Shown here: positions 8,127 through 19,582 of the stretch, one piece after another
Numbering within the stretch: the stretch's first letter is position 1
How the letters are laid out: every line of letters starts with the position of its first letter
From: Limnochorda sp. LNt
Lineage (GTDB): Bacteria > Bacillota > Limnochordia > Limnochordales > Geochordaceae
Direction: 5' to 3'
DNA: 64,000 bases
Assembly: GCF_035593265.1 (NCBI RefSeq)
Contig: NZ_CP141614.1
Location: 868,001-932,000, forward strand
Notes under the pieces: model-generated
The model's database searches: none
What the model was told of the DNA's origin: nothing
What the model saw: the letters and a program-made list of their open reading frames with translations, nothing else
Made by a program: the position numbers and the translations under genes

Positions 8127-9344
8127 ATGGCGGACGAGACGCGGCCGCAGGCCGCCTCCGACGTGATGGCCCTGGCAGCCCGCTACCTGATGGGCACCTA
8201 CCGCCGCGAACCCGTCGTGATCGTGCGGGGGAGCGGCAGCCGGGTCTGGGATGCCGAGGGACGATGCTACCTCGACTTCGTCTCGGGCCTCGGCGTGAAC
8301 GCCGTGGGACACTGCCATCCCCGGGTGGTACAGGCATTGACCCAGCAGGCCTCCCGGCTCCTGCACGTCTCCAACCTCTACTACATCGAGCCGCAGGCGT
8401 TGCTGGCGAAGTGGCTCGTCGAGCACGGGCCCTTCGACAGGGCCTTTTTTTGTAACAGCGGGGCCGAGGCGGTGGAGGCCGCCATCAAGCTGGCGCGCCG
8501 CCACCAGCGCAATCTAGGCCAGGACCGCTTCGAGATCGTGACGGCTCTCGGCTCCTTCCACGGGCGCACCATGGGGGCGCTGTCGGCCACGGGACAGCCG
8601 CGCTACCACGCCGGCTTCGAGCCGCTGGTGCCGGGTTTCCGCTACGTGCCCTTCGACGACCCCCAGGCGCTGGACCAGGCCGTCGGCCCGCAGACCGCCG
8701 CCATCCTGCTGGAGGTGGTGCAGGGCGAGGGAGGGGTGCACCCGGCCAGCCGGGCCTTCGTCGAGGCGGCCCGTCGAGCGGCGGACCGGGCGGGGGCCCT
8801 GCTGATCGTCGACGAGGTGCAAACCGGCCTCGGGCGCACGGGGCGACTCTTCGCCTTCGAGCACTACGGTGTCGTGCCCGATGCCGTGGCCCTCGCCAAG
8901 GCGCTGGGCGGGGGCGTCGCCATCGGCGCGTTGCTGGCCAGGGAGCCAGCGGCCTCGGCCTTCGGGCCCGGTCAGCATGCCTCCACCTTCGGCGGCAATC
9001 CCCTGGCCTGCGCCGCGGCCCTGGCGGCCATGCAGGTGCTGGAGGAGGAGGACCTGGTGGGCCGCGCCGAGCGCATGGGCGCCTACCTGCGTGAGCGCCT
9101 CGTGGCCATGGCGCGGCGCACCGGACACGTCTCGGAGGTGCGCGGGATCGGCCTGATGCTGGCCGTCGAGCTGGACGGGCCGGCGCGCCCCGTGGCCGAT
9201 GTGTGCCGTGCCCGGGGACTCCTGGTCAACGTGGTGACGGAGCGGGCCCTGAGGCTCTTGCCCCCGCTCGTCATCGACGAGAGGGAGGCCGACGAGGCGG
9301 TGGCCATCCTGGAGTCCGCCATCGCCGAGGCGGCCGGACGTTAG
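8127..9344 (+). CDS. argD: Acetylornithine aminotransferase
   Basis: ArgD is a class III PLP transaminase that makes N-acetylornithine from the semialdehyde and glutamate; the same enzyme can serve lysine synthesis. The 405-residue protein has [17 protein letters not shown], the cofactor Asp motif [14 protein letters not shown], the PLP lysine in [17 protein letters not shown], and [18 protein letters not shown] 8127 follows the argB stop closely, so coupling is likely; the frame is open upstream but only within argB. Ornithine or GABA transaminases are relatives, but position in the arg cluster decides the name. Confidence 0.92.
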   Translation: MADETRPQAASDVMALAARYLMGTYRREPVVIVRGSGSRVWDAEGRCYLDFVSGLGVNAVGHCHPRVVQALTQQASRLLHVSNLYYIEPQALLAKWLVEHGPFDRAFFCNSGAEAVEAAIKLARRHQRNLGQDRFEIVTALGSFHGRTMGALSATGQPRYHAGFEPLVPGFRYVPFDDPQALDQAVGPQTAAILLEVVQGEGGVHPASRAFVEAARRAADRAGALLIVDEVQTGLGRTGRLFAFEHYGVVPDAVALAKALGGGVAIGALLAREPAASAFGPGQHASTFGGNPLACAAALAAMQVLEEEDLVGRAERMGAYLRERLVAMARRTGHVSEVRGIGLMLAVELDGPARPVADVCRARGLLVNVVTERALRLLPPLVIDEREADEAVAILESAIAEAAGR

Positions 9345-9366
9345 GAGGCAGGCGACTCGACAACCC

Positions 9367-12300
9367 ATGCCCAAGCGCGCGGACCTCAAGAAGGTGATGG
9401 TGATCGGCTCCGGCCCCATCATCATCGGTCAGGCGGCCGAGTTCGACTACGCTGGCACCCAGGCCTGCAAGGCGCTCAAGGAGGAAGGCCTGGAGGTGGC
9501 CCTCGTCAACTCCAACCCGGCCACCATCATGACCGATGAGAACATGGCGGACCGGGTCTACCTGGAGCCGCTTGTGCCCGACGTGGTGGAGCGGATCCTG
9601 GAGCGGGAGCGCCCCCAGGGGCTCCTGCCCACCCTGGGAGGCCAGACGGGCCTCAACCTGGCCTTCGAGCTGGCTCGCCGCGGCATCCTGGAGAGGCTCG
9701 GCATCGACCTGTTGGGCACGCCCCTGCACGCCATCGAGAGGGCCGAGGATCGGGAGCGGTTCAAGGCCACCATGGAGGCCATCGGCGAGCCCGTGCCGGA
9801 GAGCCGCACCGTCACCACGGTGGAGGAGGCCCTGGCCTTCGCGGAGTCCGTCGGCTACCCCGTCATCGTGCGCCCGGCTTACACGCTGGGCGGCACGGGA
9901 GGTGGGGTGGCGCGCCGGCCCGAGCAGCTCGCCCAGGTGGCCTCCAAGGGGCTCAAGCGGAGCCTCATCGGGCAGGTGCTGGTGGAGAAGAGCGTCGTGG
10001 GCTGGAAGGAGATCGAGTACGAGGTGATGCGGGACGGGGCCGACAACTGCATCACCGTCTGCAATATGGAGAACCTCGATCCCATGGGCATCCACACGGG
10101 CGACAGCATCGTCGTGGCGCCCAGCCAGACGCTCACCGATCGCGAGCACCAGACCCTGCGCTCGGCTGCCCTGCGCATCATCCGGGCGCTGGGCATCCAG
10201 GGCGGCTGCAACGTGCAGTTCGCCCTGGCGCCCGACGGCTCGGGCCGCTACTACGTCATCGAGGTCAACCCGCGGGTGAGCCGATCGTCGGCCCTGGCAT
10301 CCAAGGCGACGGGCTACCCCATCGCGCGGGTGGCGGCCAAGATCGCCGTCGGCTTGCGGCTCGACGAGATCCCCAACGCGGTGACGGGCCAGACGCTGGC
10401 GGCCTTCGAGCCCGTGCTCGACTACGTGGTGGTCAAGATCCCCCGCTGGCCCTTCGACAAGTTTCCCCTGGCCGATCGCCGGCTGGGCACGCAGATGAAG
10501 GCGACCGGCGAGGTGATGGCCATCGACCGCACCCTGGCCGGGGCGCTGCAGAAGGCGGTGCGCTCGCTGGAGGCCGGCTACGACGGGCTGTGGGATGCGG
10601 CCATGGCGGCCCTGGACGACGGCGAGCTGCGCCGGGCCGTCTCCATGCCCGACGACCGACGCCTGCTGGCGGTGGCCGAGGCGTTTCGCCGTGGCTTCTC
10701 CGTCGAGGAGCTCAACGGCCTGACCGGCATCGCCCCCTACTTCCTCTCCGTCATCAAGGGCATCGTGGAGGCGGAGCAGGAGCTCCAGTCGCACCCCGAG
10801 GGGCTCGAGGCTCGCCTGCTGGAGCTCAAGCGTCTGGGCTTCTCCGACCGGCGGCTGGCGCGGTTGACGGGCCGCCGCGAGGACGAGGTGCGCGAGCTGC
10901 GCCATCGCCGGGGCATCGTGCCCGTCTACAAGAGCGTGGATACGTGCGCGGGCGAGTTCGAAGCGCAGACCGCCTACTACTACTCCACCTACGAGCGAGA
11001 GGACGAGGCGCCCGACAGCCAGCGGCGCAAGGTGCTCGTCATCGGTGCGGGGCCCATCCGCATCGGGCAGGGGATCGAGTTCGACTACTGCTCGGTGCAC
11101 TCGGTCTGGGCCCTGCAACGGATGGGGTACGAGGCCGTCATCGTCAACAACAACCCCGAGACGGTCAGCACCGACTTCGACACGTCGGACCGGCTCTACT
11201 TCGAGCCGCTGACGCTGGAGGACGTCCTGGAGGTGGTGCGCCGGGAGCGGCCCGAGGCCGTCATCGTGCAGTTCGGCGGCCAGACTGCCATCAACCTGGC
11301 CCGCCCCCTGGCCGACCGGGGCGTCCCCATCCTGGGCACCAGCGCCGACGCCATCGACCTGGCCGAGGACCGGCGTCGCTTTGCGGAGCTCCTCGGCTCG
11401 CTGGGCATCCCCCAGGCCGAGGGCGCGGCCGCCTCCAGCCTGGAGGAGGCCCTGGGCATCGCCAACAAGCTGGGCTACCCGCTGATGGTGCGGCCCTCCT
11501 ACGTGCTGGGAGGCCGGGCCATGGAGATCTGCCACGACGAGGACGAGCTGTTGGAGTACATCAAGATGGCGGTCCAGGTGGCGCCCGAGCACCCGGTGCT
11601 GCTGGACCGCTACCTGCCGGGCCGGGAGATCGAGGTCGACGCCATCTGCGACGGCGAGCAGGTGTTGATCCCCGGCATCATGGAGCACATCGAGCGCGCG
11701 GGGGTGCACTCGGGCGACTCGACGGCGGTCTTCCCGCCGGTGCACCTGACGCCGGAGCAGGAGGCCACCATCGTCCAGTACACGCGCCGGCTGGCCCTCG
11801 CGCTCGGGGTGCGGGGGCTGCTCAACGTGCAGTTCGTGGTCTCGCAGGGCAGGGTCTACGTCCTGGAAGCCAACCCCCGGGCCAGCCGGACCGTGCCCTA
11901 CTTGAGCAAGGTGACGGGGATCCCCATGGTCGCGCTGGCCACCCAGGTGATGGCCGGTGCCAGCCTGGCGTCGCTGGGCTACACGGTGGACGGCCTCGTC
12001 TACGGGCGGACGACGCCGCCGCCGTTCACCGCGGTCAAGGCGCCGGTCTTCTCCTTCGACAAGCTGGACGACGTCGACGTCCTGCTGGGGCCGGAGATGA
12101 AGTCGACGGGCGAGGTGCTGGGCCTCAACGGCGACTACCCGTGGGCGCTCTACAAGGCGCTGCTGGGGGCCGGCATCAACGTGCGCACCTCGGGCACCGC
12201 CCTGGTGACGCTGGCCGACCGCGACAAGCAGGAGGCGCTGCCCACGGTGCGTCGACTGGCCGAGCTGGGCTTCCGCATCCTGGCGACGACGGGGACGTTG

Positions 12301-12651
12301 CGCTTCCTGGAGGCGCACGGGGTCCGGGCCGAGTTCGCCCACAAGGTGGGCGAGGGCCATCCCGACGTGGTGGAGCTGGTGAGGGCCGGCCAGATCGACC
12401 TGGTCATCAACACCCCAACCCGGGGGCGCATCCCGGAGCGCAACGGCTTCAAGCTGCGGCGGGCCGCCGTGGAGTTCAAGGTGCCGTGCTTCACCTCCCT
12501 GGACCTGGCGGCCGCCCTGGTGGAGGCCCTCGCACAGTTGCGGGCCGGTCAGGTGCCCCAGCCGGTTTCGCTGCAGGAGTACACGATGGGTCTGATGGCC
12601 CCGGCGGGCGCAGGCCGCAGGGCGAGCTCGCCCCGCAGGGCCGATGGCTGA
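9367..12651 (+). CDS. carB: Carbamoyl-phosphate synthase large subunit
   Basis: CarB makes carbamoyl phosphate from bicarbonate, ammonia (from CarA-cleaved glutamine) and two ATP, for arginine and pyrimidines. The 1,094-residue protein shows the expected tandem ATP-grasp halves: [18 protein letters not shown] near the start and a repeat, [18 protein letters not shown], near residue 560. The C-terminal allosteric domain (MGF-like) contains [15 protein letters not shown]. The start ATG follows a GGAGG site. The small subunit carA is not adjacent, which is unusual; no ornithine carbamoyltransferase gene is seen either. A partner CarA elsewhere is assumed. Confidence 0.97.
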   Translation: MPKRADLKKVMVIGSGPIIIGQAAEFDYAGTQACKALKEEGLEVALVNSNPATIMTDENMADRVYLEPLVPDVVERILERERPQGLLPTLGGQTGLNLAFELARRGILERLGIDLLGTPLHAIERAEDRERFKATMEAIGEPVPESRTVTTVEEALAFAESVGYPVIVRPAYTLGGTGGGVARRPEQLAQVASKGLKRSLIGQVLVEKSVVGWKEIEYEVMRDGADNCITVCNMENLDPMGIHTGDSIVVAPSQTLTDREHQTLRSAALRIIRALGIQGGCNVQFALAPDGSGRYYVIEVNPRVSRSSALASKATGYPIARVAAKIAVGLRLDEIPNAVTGQTLAAFEPVLDYVVVKIPRWPFDKFPLADRRLGTQMKATGEVMAIDRTLAGALQKAVRSLEAGYDGLWDAAMAALDDGELRRAVSMPDDRRLLAVAEAFRRGFSVEELNGLTGIAPYFLSVIKGIVEAEQELQSHPEGLEARLLELKRLGFSDRRLARLTGRREDEVRELRHRRGIVPVYKSVDTCAGEFEAQTAYYYSTYEREDEAPDSQRRKVLVIGAGPIRIGQGIEFDYCSVHSVWALQRMGYEAVIVNNNPETVSTDFDTSDRLYFEPLTLEDVLEVVRRERPEAVIVQFGGQTAINLARPLADRGVPILGTSADAIDLAEDRRRFAELLGSLGIPQAEGAAASSLEEALGIANKLGYPLMVRPSYVLGGRAMEICHDEDELLEYIKMAVQVAPEHPVLLDRYLPGREIEVDAICDGEQVLIPGIMEHIERAGVHSGDSTAVFPPVHLTPEQEATIVQYTRRLALALGVRGLLNVQFVVSQGRVYVLEANPRASRTVPYLSKVTGIPMVALATQVMAGASLASLGYTVDGLVYGRTTPPPFTAVKAPVFSFDKLDDVDVLLGPEMKSTGEVLGLNGDYPWALYKALLGAGINVRTSGTALVTLADRDKQEALPTVRRLAELGFRILATTGTLRFLEAHGVRAEFAHKVGEGHPDVVELVRAGQIDLVINTPTRGRIPERNGFKLRRAAVEFKVPCFTSLDLAAALVEALAQLRAGQVPQPVSLQEYTMGLMAPAGAGRRASSPRRADG

Positions 12652-12665
12652 AGGAGGCATGAAGG

Positions 12666-13903
<1,238 letters not shown>

Positions 13904-13904
<1 letters not shown>

Positions 13905-15328
13905 TGGCGGGCGGGGCTCCTGGGTGGGCTTCGATGTGGGGAGGGCGCTTCTCGGAGGGGCCCGACGAGCTGCTGCGACGCTACACCACCTCGTTGCCCT
14001 ACGACCGGCGCCTGTGGCCCCACGACCTGCAGCAGAGCGTCGCCCACGCCCGGATGCTGGGCCGGCAGGGCATCATCCCCGCCCAGGATGCCCAGCGGAT
14101 CGTGCAGGGACTCGAGGCGCTGGCCGCCGAGGTCCGTGAGCGGCCGGAGCTCCTGCAGGGCCCCGACGAAGACGTCCACTCGGCCCTGGAGCGGCTGCTG
14201 GTGGAGCGCATCGGGCCCAGCGGGCTGCGCCTGCACACCGCACGCAGCCGCAACGACCAGGTGGCCACCGACCTGCGGCTCTACGCGCGGGCGCAACTGG
14301 ACCGGCTCGACGAGGCGGCGGGCCGCCTGCAGGAGGCCCTCCTGGCCCGGGCCGAGGAGGAGGCCGGGACGGTCATGCCCGGCCTCACCCACCTGCAGCC
14401 GGCTCAGCCCGTCACCCTGGGCCACCACCTGATGGCCTACGTCGAGATGCTCTTCCGTGACCGGGATCGGCTGCGAGAGGCGAGGCGCCGGGCCAACGTC
14501 CTGCCGTTGGGCAGCGGCGCTCTGGCGGGTGCCGCCTTCCCCGTGGACCGGGAGACGGTGGCGAGGGAGCTGGGCTTCGACCAGGTCAGCGCCAACAGCC
14601 TCGACGCCGTCTCGGACCGGGACTTCGCCTGCGACCTGCTCTACGCCTGCAGCCTACTCATGGTGCACCTGAGCCGGCTGGGCGAGGAGCTGGTCCTGTG
14701 GAACCACCCGGCCTTCGGCTTCGTCGAGCTGCCCGACCGGCTCGCCACGGGCTCGTCCATGATGCCCCAGAAGAAGAACCCCGACGCTGCCGAGCTGATG
14801 CGTGGCCGGGCAGGGCGGGTGGCCGGGCACCTGGTGGCGTTGCTGATGGTGCTCAAGGGCCTGCCCCTGGCCTACAACCGCGACCTGCAGGAGGACAAGG
14901 AAGGCCTCTTCGACGCCGTCGACCAGACGCTGCTCAGCCTGCAGATGGCCACCGAGCTCATCCGGTCGGTGCGCTTCCGCCGGGATCGCATGCGTGCGGC
15001 CTGCACCGGAGACCTGCTGGCGACGGAGCTGGCCGACTACCTGACCCGAAGGGGCATGCCCTTTCGGGAGGCCCACGCCGTCGTGGGGCGCATCGTCGCC
15101 GACCTGCAGGGGACGGGACGCACCCTGGATCGCCTGACCGTCGACGAGCTCCGGCGCTACAGCCCGCTCTTCGCTGCCGACGCCGCCCAGTGCCTGGACG
15201 TGGAGGCGGCGCTGCGCGCCCGCCGGGTCGTCGGGGGTACGGCGCCCGACTCGGTGCGGGAGGCCATCGCGGCGGCCCGGGCCAGGCTGCGTCGGATGGC
15301 GTCGCGGCAGGCCCAGGCCGCCTCGTAG
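13904..15328 (+). CDS. argH: Argininosuccinate lyase
   Basis: ArgH splits argininosuccinate into arginine and fumarate. The 474-residue protein shows MWGGRFSEGPDE at the N-terminus, TARSRNDQVATDLRL, HLQPAQPVTLGHHL and the superfamily signature GSSMMPQKKNPDAAEL with the catalytic serine. The start ATG overlaps the argG stop (TGATG); the second Met (MWGG) at residue 11 is an alternative. The last 172 bases are overlapped by the 3' end of a convergent patatin-like gene. It closes the arginine operon. Confidence 0.96.
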
Positions 15329-16218
15329 CCGGCCCTTATCCACCCCTCCAACGGGAGCGCCCCATCCGCCGGCGGCGCCAGGGTGGGGCGCACCACCACG
15401 TCGGCGTGCCGCTCGAGCTGCAGGTCGGTCAGCCTCTGGAGCAGGATGGCGGCGGCCCGGTCCACCACCCGTGGCAACGCGTGCACGTCGCCGTCCTGCC
15501 GGTGACCGGTGCCCAGGTCCACGGCCACCACCACCTCCGCGCCCAGGAGCCGACAGACACGCGCGGGCACCGGCTCCACGGTGCCACCGTCGATGAGAGC
15601 CCGACCGGCCAGGCGCTTGGGCGTGTACAGCCACGGGATGGAGCAGCTGGCTCGCACGGCCGATGCCGGCGTCACCTCCTCTACCACCACGGTGCGAGGC
15701 GGCAGGGGACCTGGCAGCCAGGCGCGCCGGGTCAGCAAGACGGCTTCGCCCGAGTGGAGATCGCAGGCCACCGCGGCGAAGGGAAGGCGCATCTGGCCGA
15801 ACTCCTGGACGGGCAGGTGCCGGCGCAGCCAGCTCTCGAGGCGGTTGCCGGCGGCCATCCCCTGGGGGGCGGATGGTGCCGCTCGGCGCAGGGCCTGCAG
15901 GGTGAGGCGGGAGCCCAGCACCAGCATGCCCCAGGGGGAGAGCCGCACCTCGCGGCGCACCTGCGCCAGCAGGTCGGGTGCGGCCTCGGTCATGGCCGGC
16001 GGCTCCACGCCCGCGGCGAAGAGCGCCCCCACCAGGCTGCCGGCGCTGGTGCCGGCCACCACCTGAGGTCGGATGCCGGCGTCGAGGAGTGCCTGCAGCA
16101 CGCCGATGTGGGCGAGACCCCGTACGGCCCCGGCTCCGAGGGCAAGCCCGAGGGCGGGCCGCCCGGTGGCGACGGGCCGCCAGGACGTGGCGGGCTCCTG
16201 CGTCGGCGACGGGCCCAT
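15157..16218 (-). CDS. Patatin-like phospholipase family protein
   Basis: A 353-residue acyl hydrolase of the RssA/patatin family, with a Ser-Asp catalytic dyad. Visible motifs: oxyanion loop GLALGAGAVRGLAHIGVL, nucleophile elbow GTSAGS, and the catalytic Asp in ALIDGGTVEPVP. This would hydrolyse ester bonds in membrane lipids; the physiological substrate is unknown. Start ATG 16218 follows a GGGGAG sequence; GTG codons lie just upstream in frame. The basic C-terminal tail of about 55 residues is antisense to the end of argH and may not be functional. It is divergent from the flavodoxin-like gene. Confidence 0.8.
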   Translation of the reverse strand: MGPSPTQEPATSWRPVATGRPALGLALGAGAVRGLAHIGVLQALLDAGIRPQVVAGTSAGSLVGALFAAGVEPPAMTEAAPDLLAQVRREVRLSPWGMLVLGSRLTLQALRRAAPSAPQGMAAGNRLESWLRRHLPVQEFGQMRLPFAAVACDLHSGEAVLLTRRAWLPGPLPPRTVVVEEVTPASAVRASCSIPWLYTPKRLAGRALIDGGTVEPVPARVCRLLGAEVVVAVDLGTGHRQDGDVHALPRVVDRAAAILLQRLTDLQLERHADVVVRPTLAPPADGALPLEGWIRAGYEAAWACRDAIRRSLARAAAMASRTESGAVPPTTRRARSAASTSRHWAASAAKSGL

Positions 16219-16359
16219 CGGCTCCCCAACCCCCCAGGAGCCCACCCTATGCCGTGGAGGCGGGGGAGAGGGAGTCGTCCCGGCGAAGCGAAAAGGCGTG
16301 ATCGGCCGGGTCCGGGATCGGTGCCGTGGCGATGCCGGGCCGGCGCCCGGCGGGAGAGG

Positions 16360-16794
16360 ATGGCGAGGGTGAGAGCGCTTGTCTTGATAAGCGCCCACGG
16401 GCGGCTCGAGCGGCTGGCCCGCGCGTTGGCCGAGGGGCTCGAGTCGGTGCAGATCCGCACCGACGTCATGACGGCCGATCCGTCGCGGAGCCAGCCCATC
16501 AGCGTGGCCCCCTACGACCTGGTCTGCGTGGGAAGCCCCAGCCTGGGCTTCATCCGGGGGCGTCCGGCCGACGACGTGCAGGAGGCCCTGACGCGCTGCA
16601 CCCGCCTGGAGGGCAAGCGGACCGCGGCCTTCGTGAGGCGGGGTGGGTTGGGCACGGGGCGTGCGCTCAAGGCGCTGATGGCGGCGCTGGAGCGCCAGGG
16701 TGCCTGGGTGGAGGACTTCGCCGACCTGGGCAGCGAGGAGGAGGCGCGGGCTTTCGGGCGCCGGCTCAAGAACGTGGCAGGCGCCCGCGAGTAG
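16360..16794 (+). CDS. Small flavodoxin-like domain protein
   Basis: A 144-residue protein with the flavodoxin alternating fold: LVLISAHGRLERLARALAEGL in the first strand-helix, then YDLVCVGSPSLGFIRGRPADDV, where flavodoxins carry the second FMN loop, and KRTAAFVRRGGLGTGRALKAL. The canonical phosphate loop T/S-x-T-G-N-T is not conserved (SAHGRLE), so FMN binding is uncertain. ATG 16360 has GGGAGAGG almost touching it; GTG 16369 gives better spacing and would shorten the protein by three residues. It is alone between the patatin gene and the ilv T-box leader, so context gives no function. Confidence 0.6.
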   Translation: MARVRALVLISAHGRLERLARALAEGLESVQIRTDVMTADPSRSQPISVAPYDLVCVGSPSLGFIRGRPADDVQEALTRCTRLEGKRTAAFVRRGGLGTGRALKALMAALERQGAWVEDFADLGSEEEARAFGRRLKNVAGARE

Positions 16795-16831
16795 CGGGGA
16801 GAGATTTCCTGCGCGAAGCTGCGAGAGGGTC

Positions 16832-16860
16832 TTGACGGGTCCGGAAAGCGTACGTATAGT
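16832..16860 (+). promoter_or_regulatory. Sigma-A promoter of the ilv-ser-leu leader
   Basis: TTGACG (16832-16837), 17 bases, TATAGT (16855-16860): close to consensus in an otherwise very GC-rich region. The predicted start at about 16867 is immediately before the T-box leader RNA. Confidence 0.75.
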
Positions 16861-16866
16861 TATCGC

Positions 16867-17246
16867 TAACAACCTATGGTCGACCCTGACAGGGTCGGCG
16901 TTTGAATGGCGAAGATGGGGACGATCGTAGGGGCCCCCGAGGCCGTCCTTCAGAGAGCCGGCGCATGGTGCGAGCCGGCGGGGCCAGGGTCCCGAACTCC
17001 CCCCGGAGCCGCCGGGCCCAACGGGCATCCCTCAGCGGGGGCGCCCCAGTAGGTCCGGCCGGAGCAGCTCGCACCCGCACAGGGTGGGCGCCCGTTATCG
17101 CGCAGGCCTTCGATCCGCCCGTCGCGGATCGCGAGGCGTCGAGCGAGGGATCCGCCCCGTGTCGGCGGATCCGAAGCAGGGTGGTACCGCGAGGCCTGGC
17201 CGTCGCCCCTGTCGCCGCATCGTGGCGGCGACAGGGGCTTATTCGT
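16867..17246 (+). ncRNA. T-box leader, probably leucine-specific, upstream of ilvB
   Basis: A T-box RNA reads uncharged tRNA and decides between termination and transcription of the operon. The hallmark T-box sequence AAGCAGGGTGGTACCGCG occupies 17174-17191. Upstream are the Stem I elements expected in order: GATGGGGACGATCGTA (about 16912-16927), AGAGAG followed by GGTGCGAGCC (about 16953-16976), GAACTC with GGAGC downstream (16994-17009), and AGTAGG (17049-17054). By alignment to the GAA-specifier-GAG pattern, the specifier codon is CUC (16997-16999), leucine. The TGGT in the T-box bulge would pair with ACCA, fitting tRNA-Leu with discriminator A. Codon assignment is inference; T-box identity is firm. 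Confidence 0.88.
17205..17246 (+). terminator. T-box regulated terminator before ilvB
   Basis: A perfect 14-bp stem (17205-17218 with 17225-17238, loop ATCGTG) is followed by a short U-rich TTATTCGT. CCCCTG in the left arm can instead pair with CAGGG of the T-box motif, giving the antiterminator. The U-tract is weak but such leaders in high-GC genomes often have weak tracts. Confidence 0.8.
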
Positions 17247-17286
17247 ACATCCGCCGCCGAGCATCTGACGTGGGGGGCGAGAGCGC

Positions 17287-19059
17287 ATGGGTGACGGGTA
17301 CTACGCGAGGGGGTCACCTGCTGCACCGGCGGGACAGATGGTGTCCCAAGCCCGGCTGCCAGAGCCCGGGCAGGTCGTGACAGGCGCCGAGGCGGTGGTC
17401 TGGTCGCTGGTCGCCGAGGGCGTGGAGGTGGTCTTCGGCTATCCTGGCGGCGCCATCTTGCCGACGTACGACGCGCTCTTTCGCATCGGGGAGCCCCGTC
17501 ACGTCCTGGTGCGCCACGAGCAGGGCGCCGCCCACATGGCCGAGGGCTACGCCCGGGCGTCGGGCAAGGTGGGGGTCTGCGTGGCCACTTCGGGCCCCGG
17601 GGCCACCAACCTGGTGACGGGACTGGCCAGCGCCTACATGGACTCCGTGCCCGTGGTGGCCATCACCGGGCAGGTGCCCACGGCGCTCATCGGACGTGAC
17701 GCCTTCCAGGAGTCGGACGTCTGCGGCATCACCATGCCCATCACCAAGCACAACTACCTGGTGCGGGACGCGGGCGACATCCCCCGGGTCATCCACGAGG
17801 CCTTCCACCTGGCCCGCTCGGGGCGTCCCGGCCCTGTCCTCGTCGACCTGCCCAAGGACGTGGCCAACGCCTCGCTCCGGTGGGCGCCGTACCCGCCCCC
17901 GCTCGACCTGCCGGGCTACCGGCCGACCCTGGACGGGCATCCTCGCCAGATCGAGCAAGCGGCCCGGCTCATCGAGGAGGCCAGCCGGCCGGTGCTCTAC
18001 GTCGGCGGAGGCGTCATCGCGTCGGGCGCCCAGGCCCAGGTGCAGGAGCTGGCGGAGCGGGCCCACCTGCCCGTGGTCATGACGCTGATGGGGCTGGGCG
18101 CGCTGCCGGGACGGCACCCTCTGAGCCTGGGCATGCTGGGGATGCACGGCGCCGCCTACGCCAACTACGCCGTCAGCCAGGCCGACCTGCTCATCGCGGT
18201 GGGGGCGCGCTTCGACGACCGGGTGACGGGTGACGTCAAGCGCTTCGCGGCCAAGGCCCGCAAGATCCATATCGACGTGGACCCGGCCGAGATCGGCAAG
18301 AACGTCCCCGTCGACGTCCCCATCGTGGGCGACGCCCGCCGGGTCCTGCAGGAGCTGGTGCGTCTGGTGGCGCCGGGGCGGCGGGACGCCTGGTGGGAGC
18401 AGATCCGGGCCTGGCAGGAGTCTTTCCCGCTGGTGTACGAGCGGCGAGCCCCCTACATCGCCCCCCAGGACGTCGTCGTACAGCTGGACGCCCTGACGGC
18501 CGGCGAGGCGGTGGTCGTGACGGACGTGGGGCAGCACCAGATGTGGGTGGCGCAGTTCTACCGCTTCCAGGCGCCGCGCCTCAACGTCACGTCGGGCGGG
18601 CTGGGCGCCATGGGCTTCGGGCTACCGGCCGCCATCGGGGCGCGCCTGGCGGTGAGCGACCGGCCCGTCGTCGCCGTCTTGGGCGACGGCGGCCTGTTGA
18701 TGACCGTGCAGGAGCTGGCCACCGCAGCGGACCTGGGGCTGCCCCTACCCATCGTGGTGCTCAACAACTACGCCCTGGGGATGGTGAAGCAGTGGCAGGG
18801 CATCTTCTACCAGGGCCGCTTCTCCCACAGCCTCCTGCCCGCTCGCACGGACCTGGTGGCGGTGGCGCGAGGCTTCGGGGTGCCGGGCCGGCGTGTGGAG
18901 CGGCCCGAGGAGCTGACCGAGGCCCTGGCCCAGGCCCTGGCCGCCCCCGGTCCCTACCTGCTCGACGTCCAGGTGGATCCCGACGCGCAGGTGATGCCGA
19001 TGGTGCCGCCGGGGGGCGCGATCGACGAGATGATTGGCGTGAAGGGGCGGCAGGCTTGA
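17287..19059 (+). CDS. ilvB: Acetolactate synthase, large (catalytic) subunit
   Basis: IlvB is the ThDP-dependent enzyme that makes acetolactate or acetohydroxybutyrate, the first common step to valine, leucine and isoleucine. The 590-residue protein has the catalytic Glu region VFGYPGGAILPTYDAL...RHEQGAAHMAEGYARA, and the ThDP-Mg motif GDGGLLMTVQELATA...NNYALGMVKQWQ. ATG 17287 follows GGGGGGCGAGAG; a Met at residue 18 is an alternative. Expression is presumably controlled by the T-box leader directly upstream. ilvN follows after one base. Confidence 0.96.
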   Translation: MGDGYYARGSPAAPAGQMVSQARLPEPGQVVTGAEAVVWSLVAEGVEVVFGYPGGAILPTYDALFRIGEPRHVLVRHEQGAAHMAEGYARASGKVGVCVATSGPGATNLVTGLASAYMDSVPVVAITGQVPTALIGRDAFQESDVCGITMPITKHNYLVRDAGDIPRVIHEAFHLARSGRPGPVLVDLPKDVANASLRWAPYPPPLDLPGYRPTLDGHPRQIEQAARLIEEASRPVLYVGGGVIASGAQAQVQELAERAHLPVVMTLMGLGALPGRHPLSLGMLGMHGAAYANYAVSQADLLIAVGARFDDRVTGDVKRFAAKARKIHIDVDPAEIGKNVPVDVPIVGDARRVLQELVRLVAPGRRDAWWEQIRAWQESFPLVYERRAPYIAPQDVVVQLDALTAGEAVVVTDVGQHQMWVAQFYRFQAPRLNVTSGGLGAMGFGLPAAIGARLAVSDRPVVAVLGDGGLLMTVQELATAADLGLPLPIVVLNNYALGMVKQWQGIFYQGRFSHSLLPARTDLVAVARGFGVPGRRVERPEELTEALAQALAAPGPYLLDVQVDPDAQVMPMVPPGGAIDEMIGVKGRQA

Positions 19060-19060
19060 G

Positions 19061-19582
19061 ATGCGCAGGATCCTGGCGGTGCTGGTGCGCAACCGCCCTG
19101 GCGTGATGGCGCGGGTGGCTTCCCTCTTCTCCCGCCGTGGCTTCAACCTGTCGAGCGTGGCGGTGGGGCCCACCGACGACCCCGACCTGGCCCGCATGAC
19201 GCTGGTGGTCGACGAGGACGAGGCGGGCGTCGAGCAGGTGGTCAAGCAGCTCCACAAGCTCATCGACGTGCTCAAGGTGAGTGACATCACCACCGACGCC
19301 CCCATCGCCCGGGAGCTGGCGCTGGTACGGGTCAGTGCCGACTCGGGTCGACGGCTCGAGGTGGTGCACCTGGCCGAGGTCTTCGGCGGTCGGGTGGTGG
19401 ACGTCGACGAGGAGTCGGTCACCCTGGAGCTGGTGGGGATGCCCGACGACGTCGAGGCCGCCCTGCGGATCCTGAGAGGCTTCGGCCTCAAGGAGCTGGT
19501 GCGCAGCGGCACGCTGGCCATGGCGCGACCCGGCCGGCTCGCCGCCGCCCGCAGCGCGGAGATGGAGGGGGTGCGCATCTGA
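19061..19582 (+). CDS. ilvN: Acetolactate synthase, small (regulatory) subunit
   Basis: A 173-residue regulatory subunit that binds IlvB and usually confers valine feedback inhibition. The N-terminal ACT domain is clear: [35 protein letters not shown], followed by the typical middle region [14 protein letters not shown] and a C-terminal ALS_ss_C domain with [15 protein letters not shown]. It starts one base after ilvB and its stop overlaps the ilvC start (TGATG), so the three are coupled. Confidence 0.95.
   Translation: MRRILAVLVRNRPGVMARVASLFSRRGFNLSSVAVGPTDDPDLARMTLVVDEDEAGVEQVVKQLHKLIDVLKVSDITTDAPIARELALVRVSADSGRRLEVVHLAEVFGGRVVDVDEESVTLELVGMPDDVEAALRILRGFGLKELVRSGTLAMARPGRLAAARSAEMEGVRI

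Noticed and set aside
9271-12660. Long antisense open frame (1,129 codons) opposite carB
   Set aside because: Shadow of carB: low complexity His/Arg/Gln-rich translation with no domain, explained by high GC codon bias.
14698-16359. Upstream extension of the flavodoxin-like frame
   Set aside because: It is the shadow of argH and the antisense patatin gene; the flavodoxin-like part begins at about 16360.
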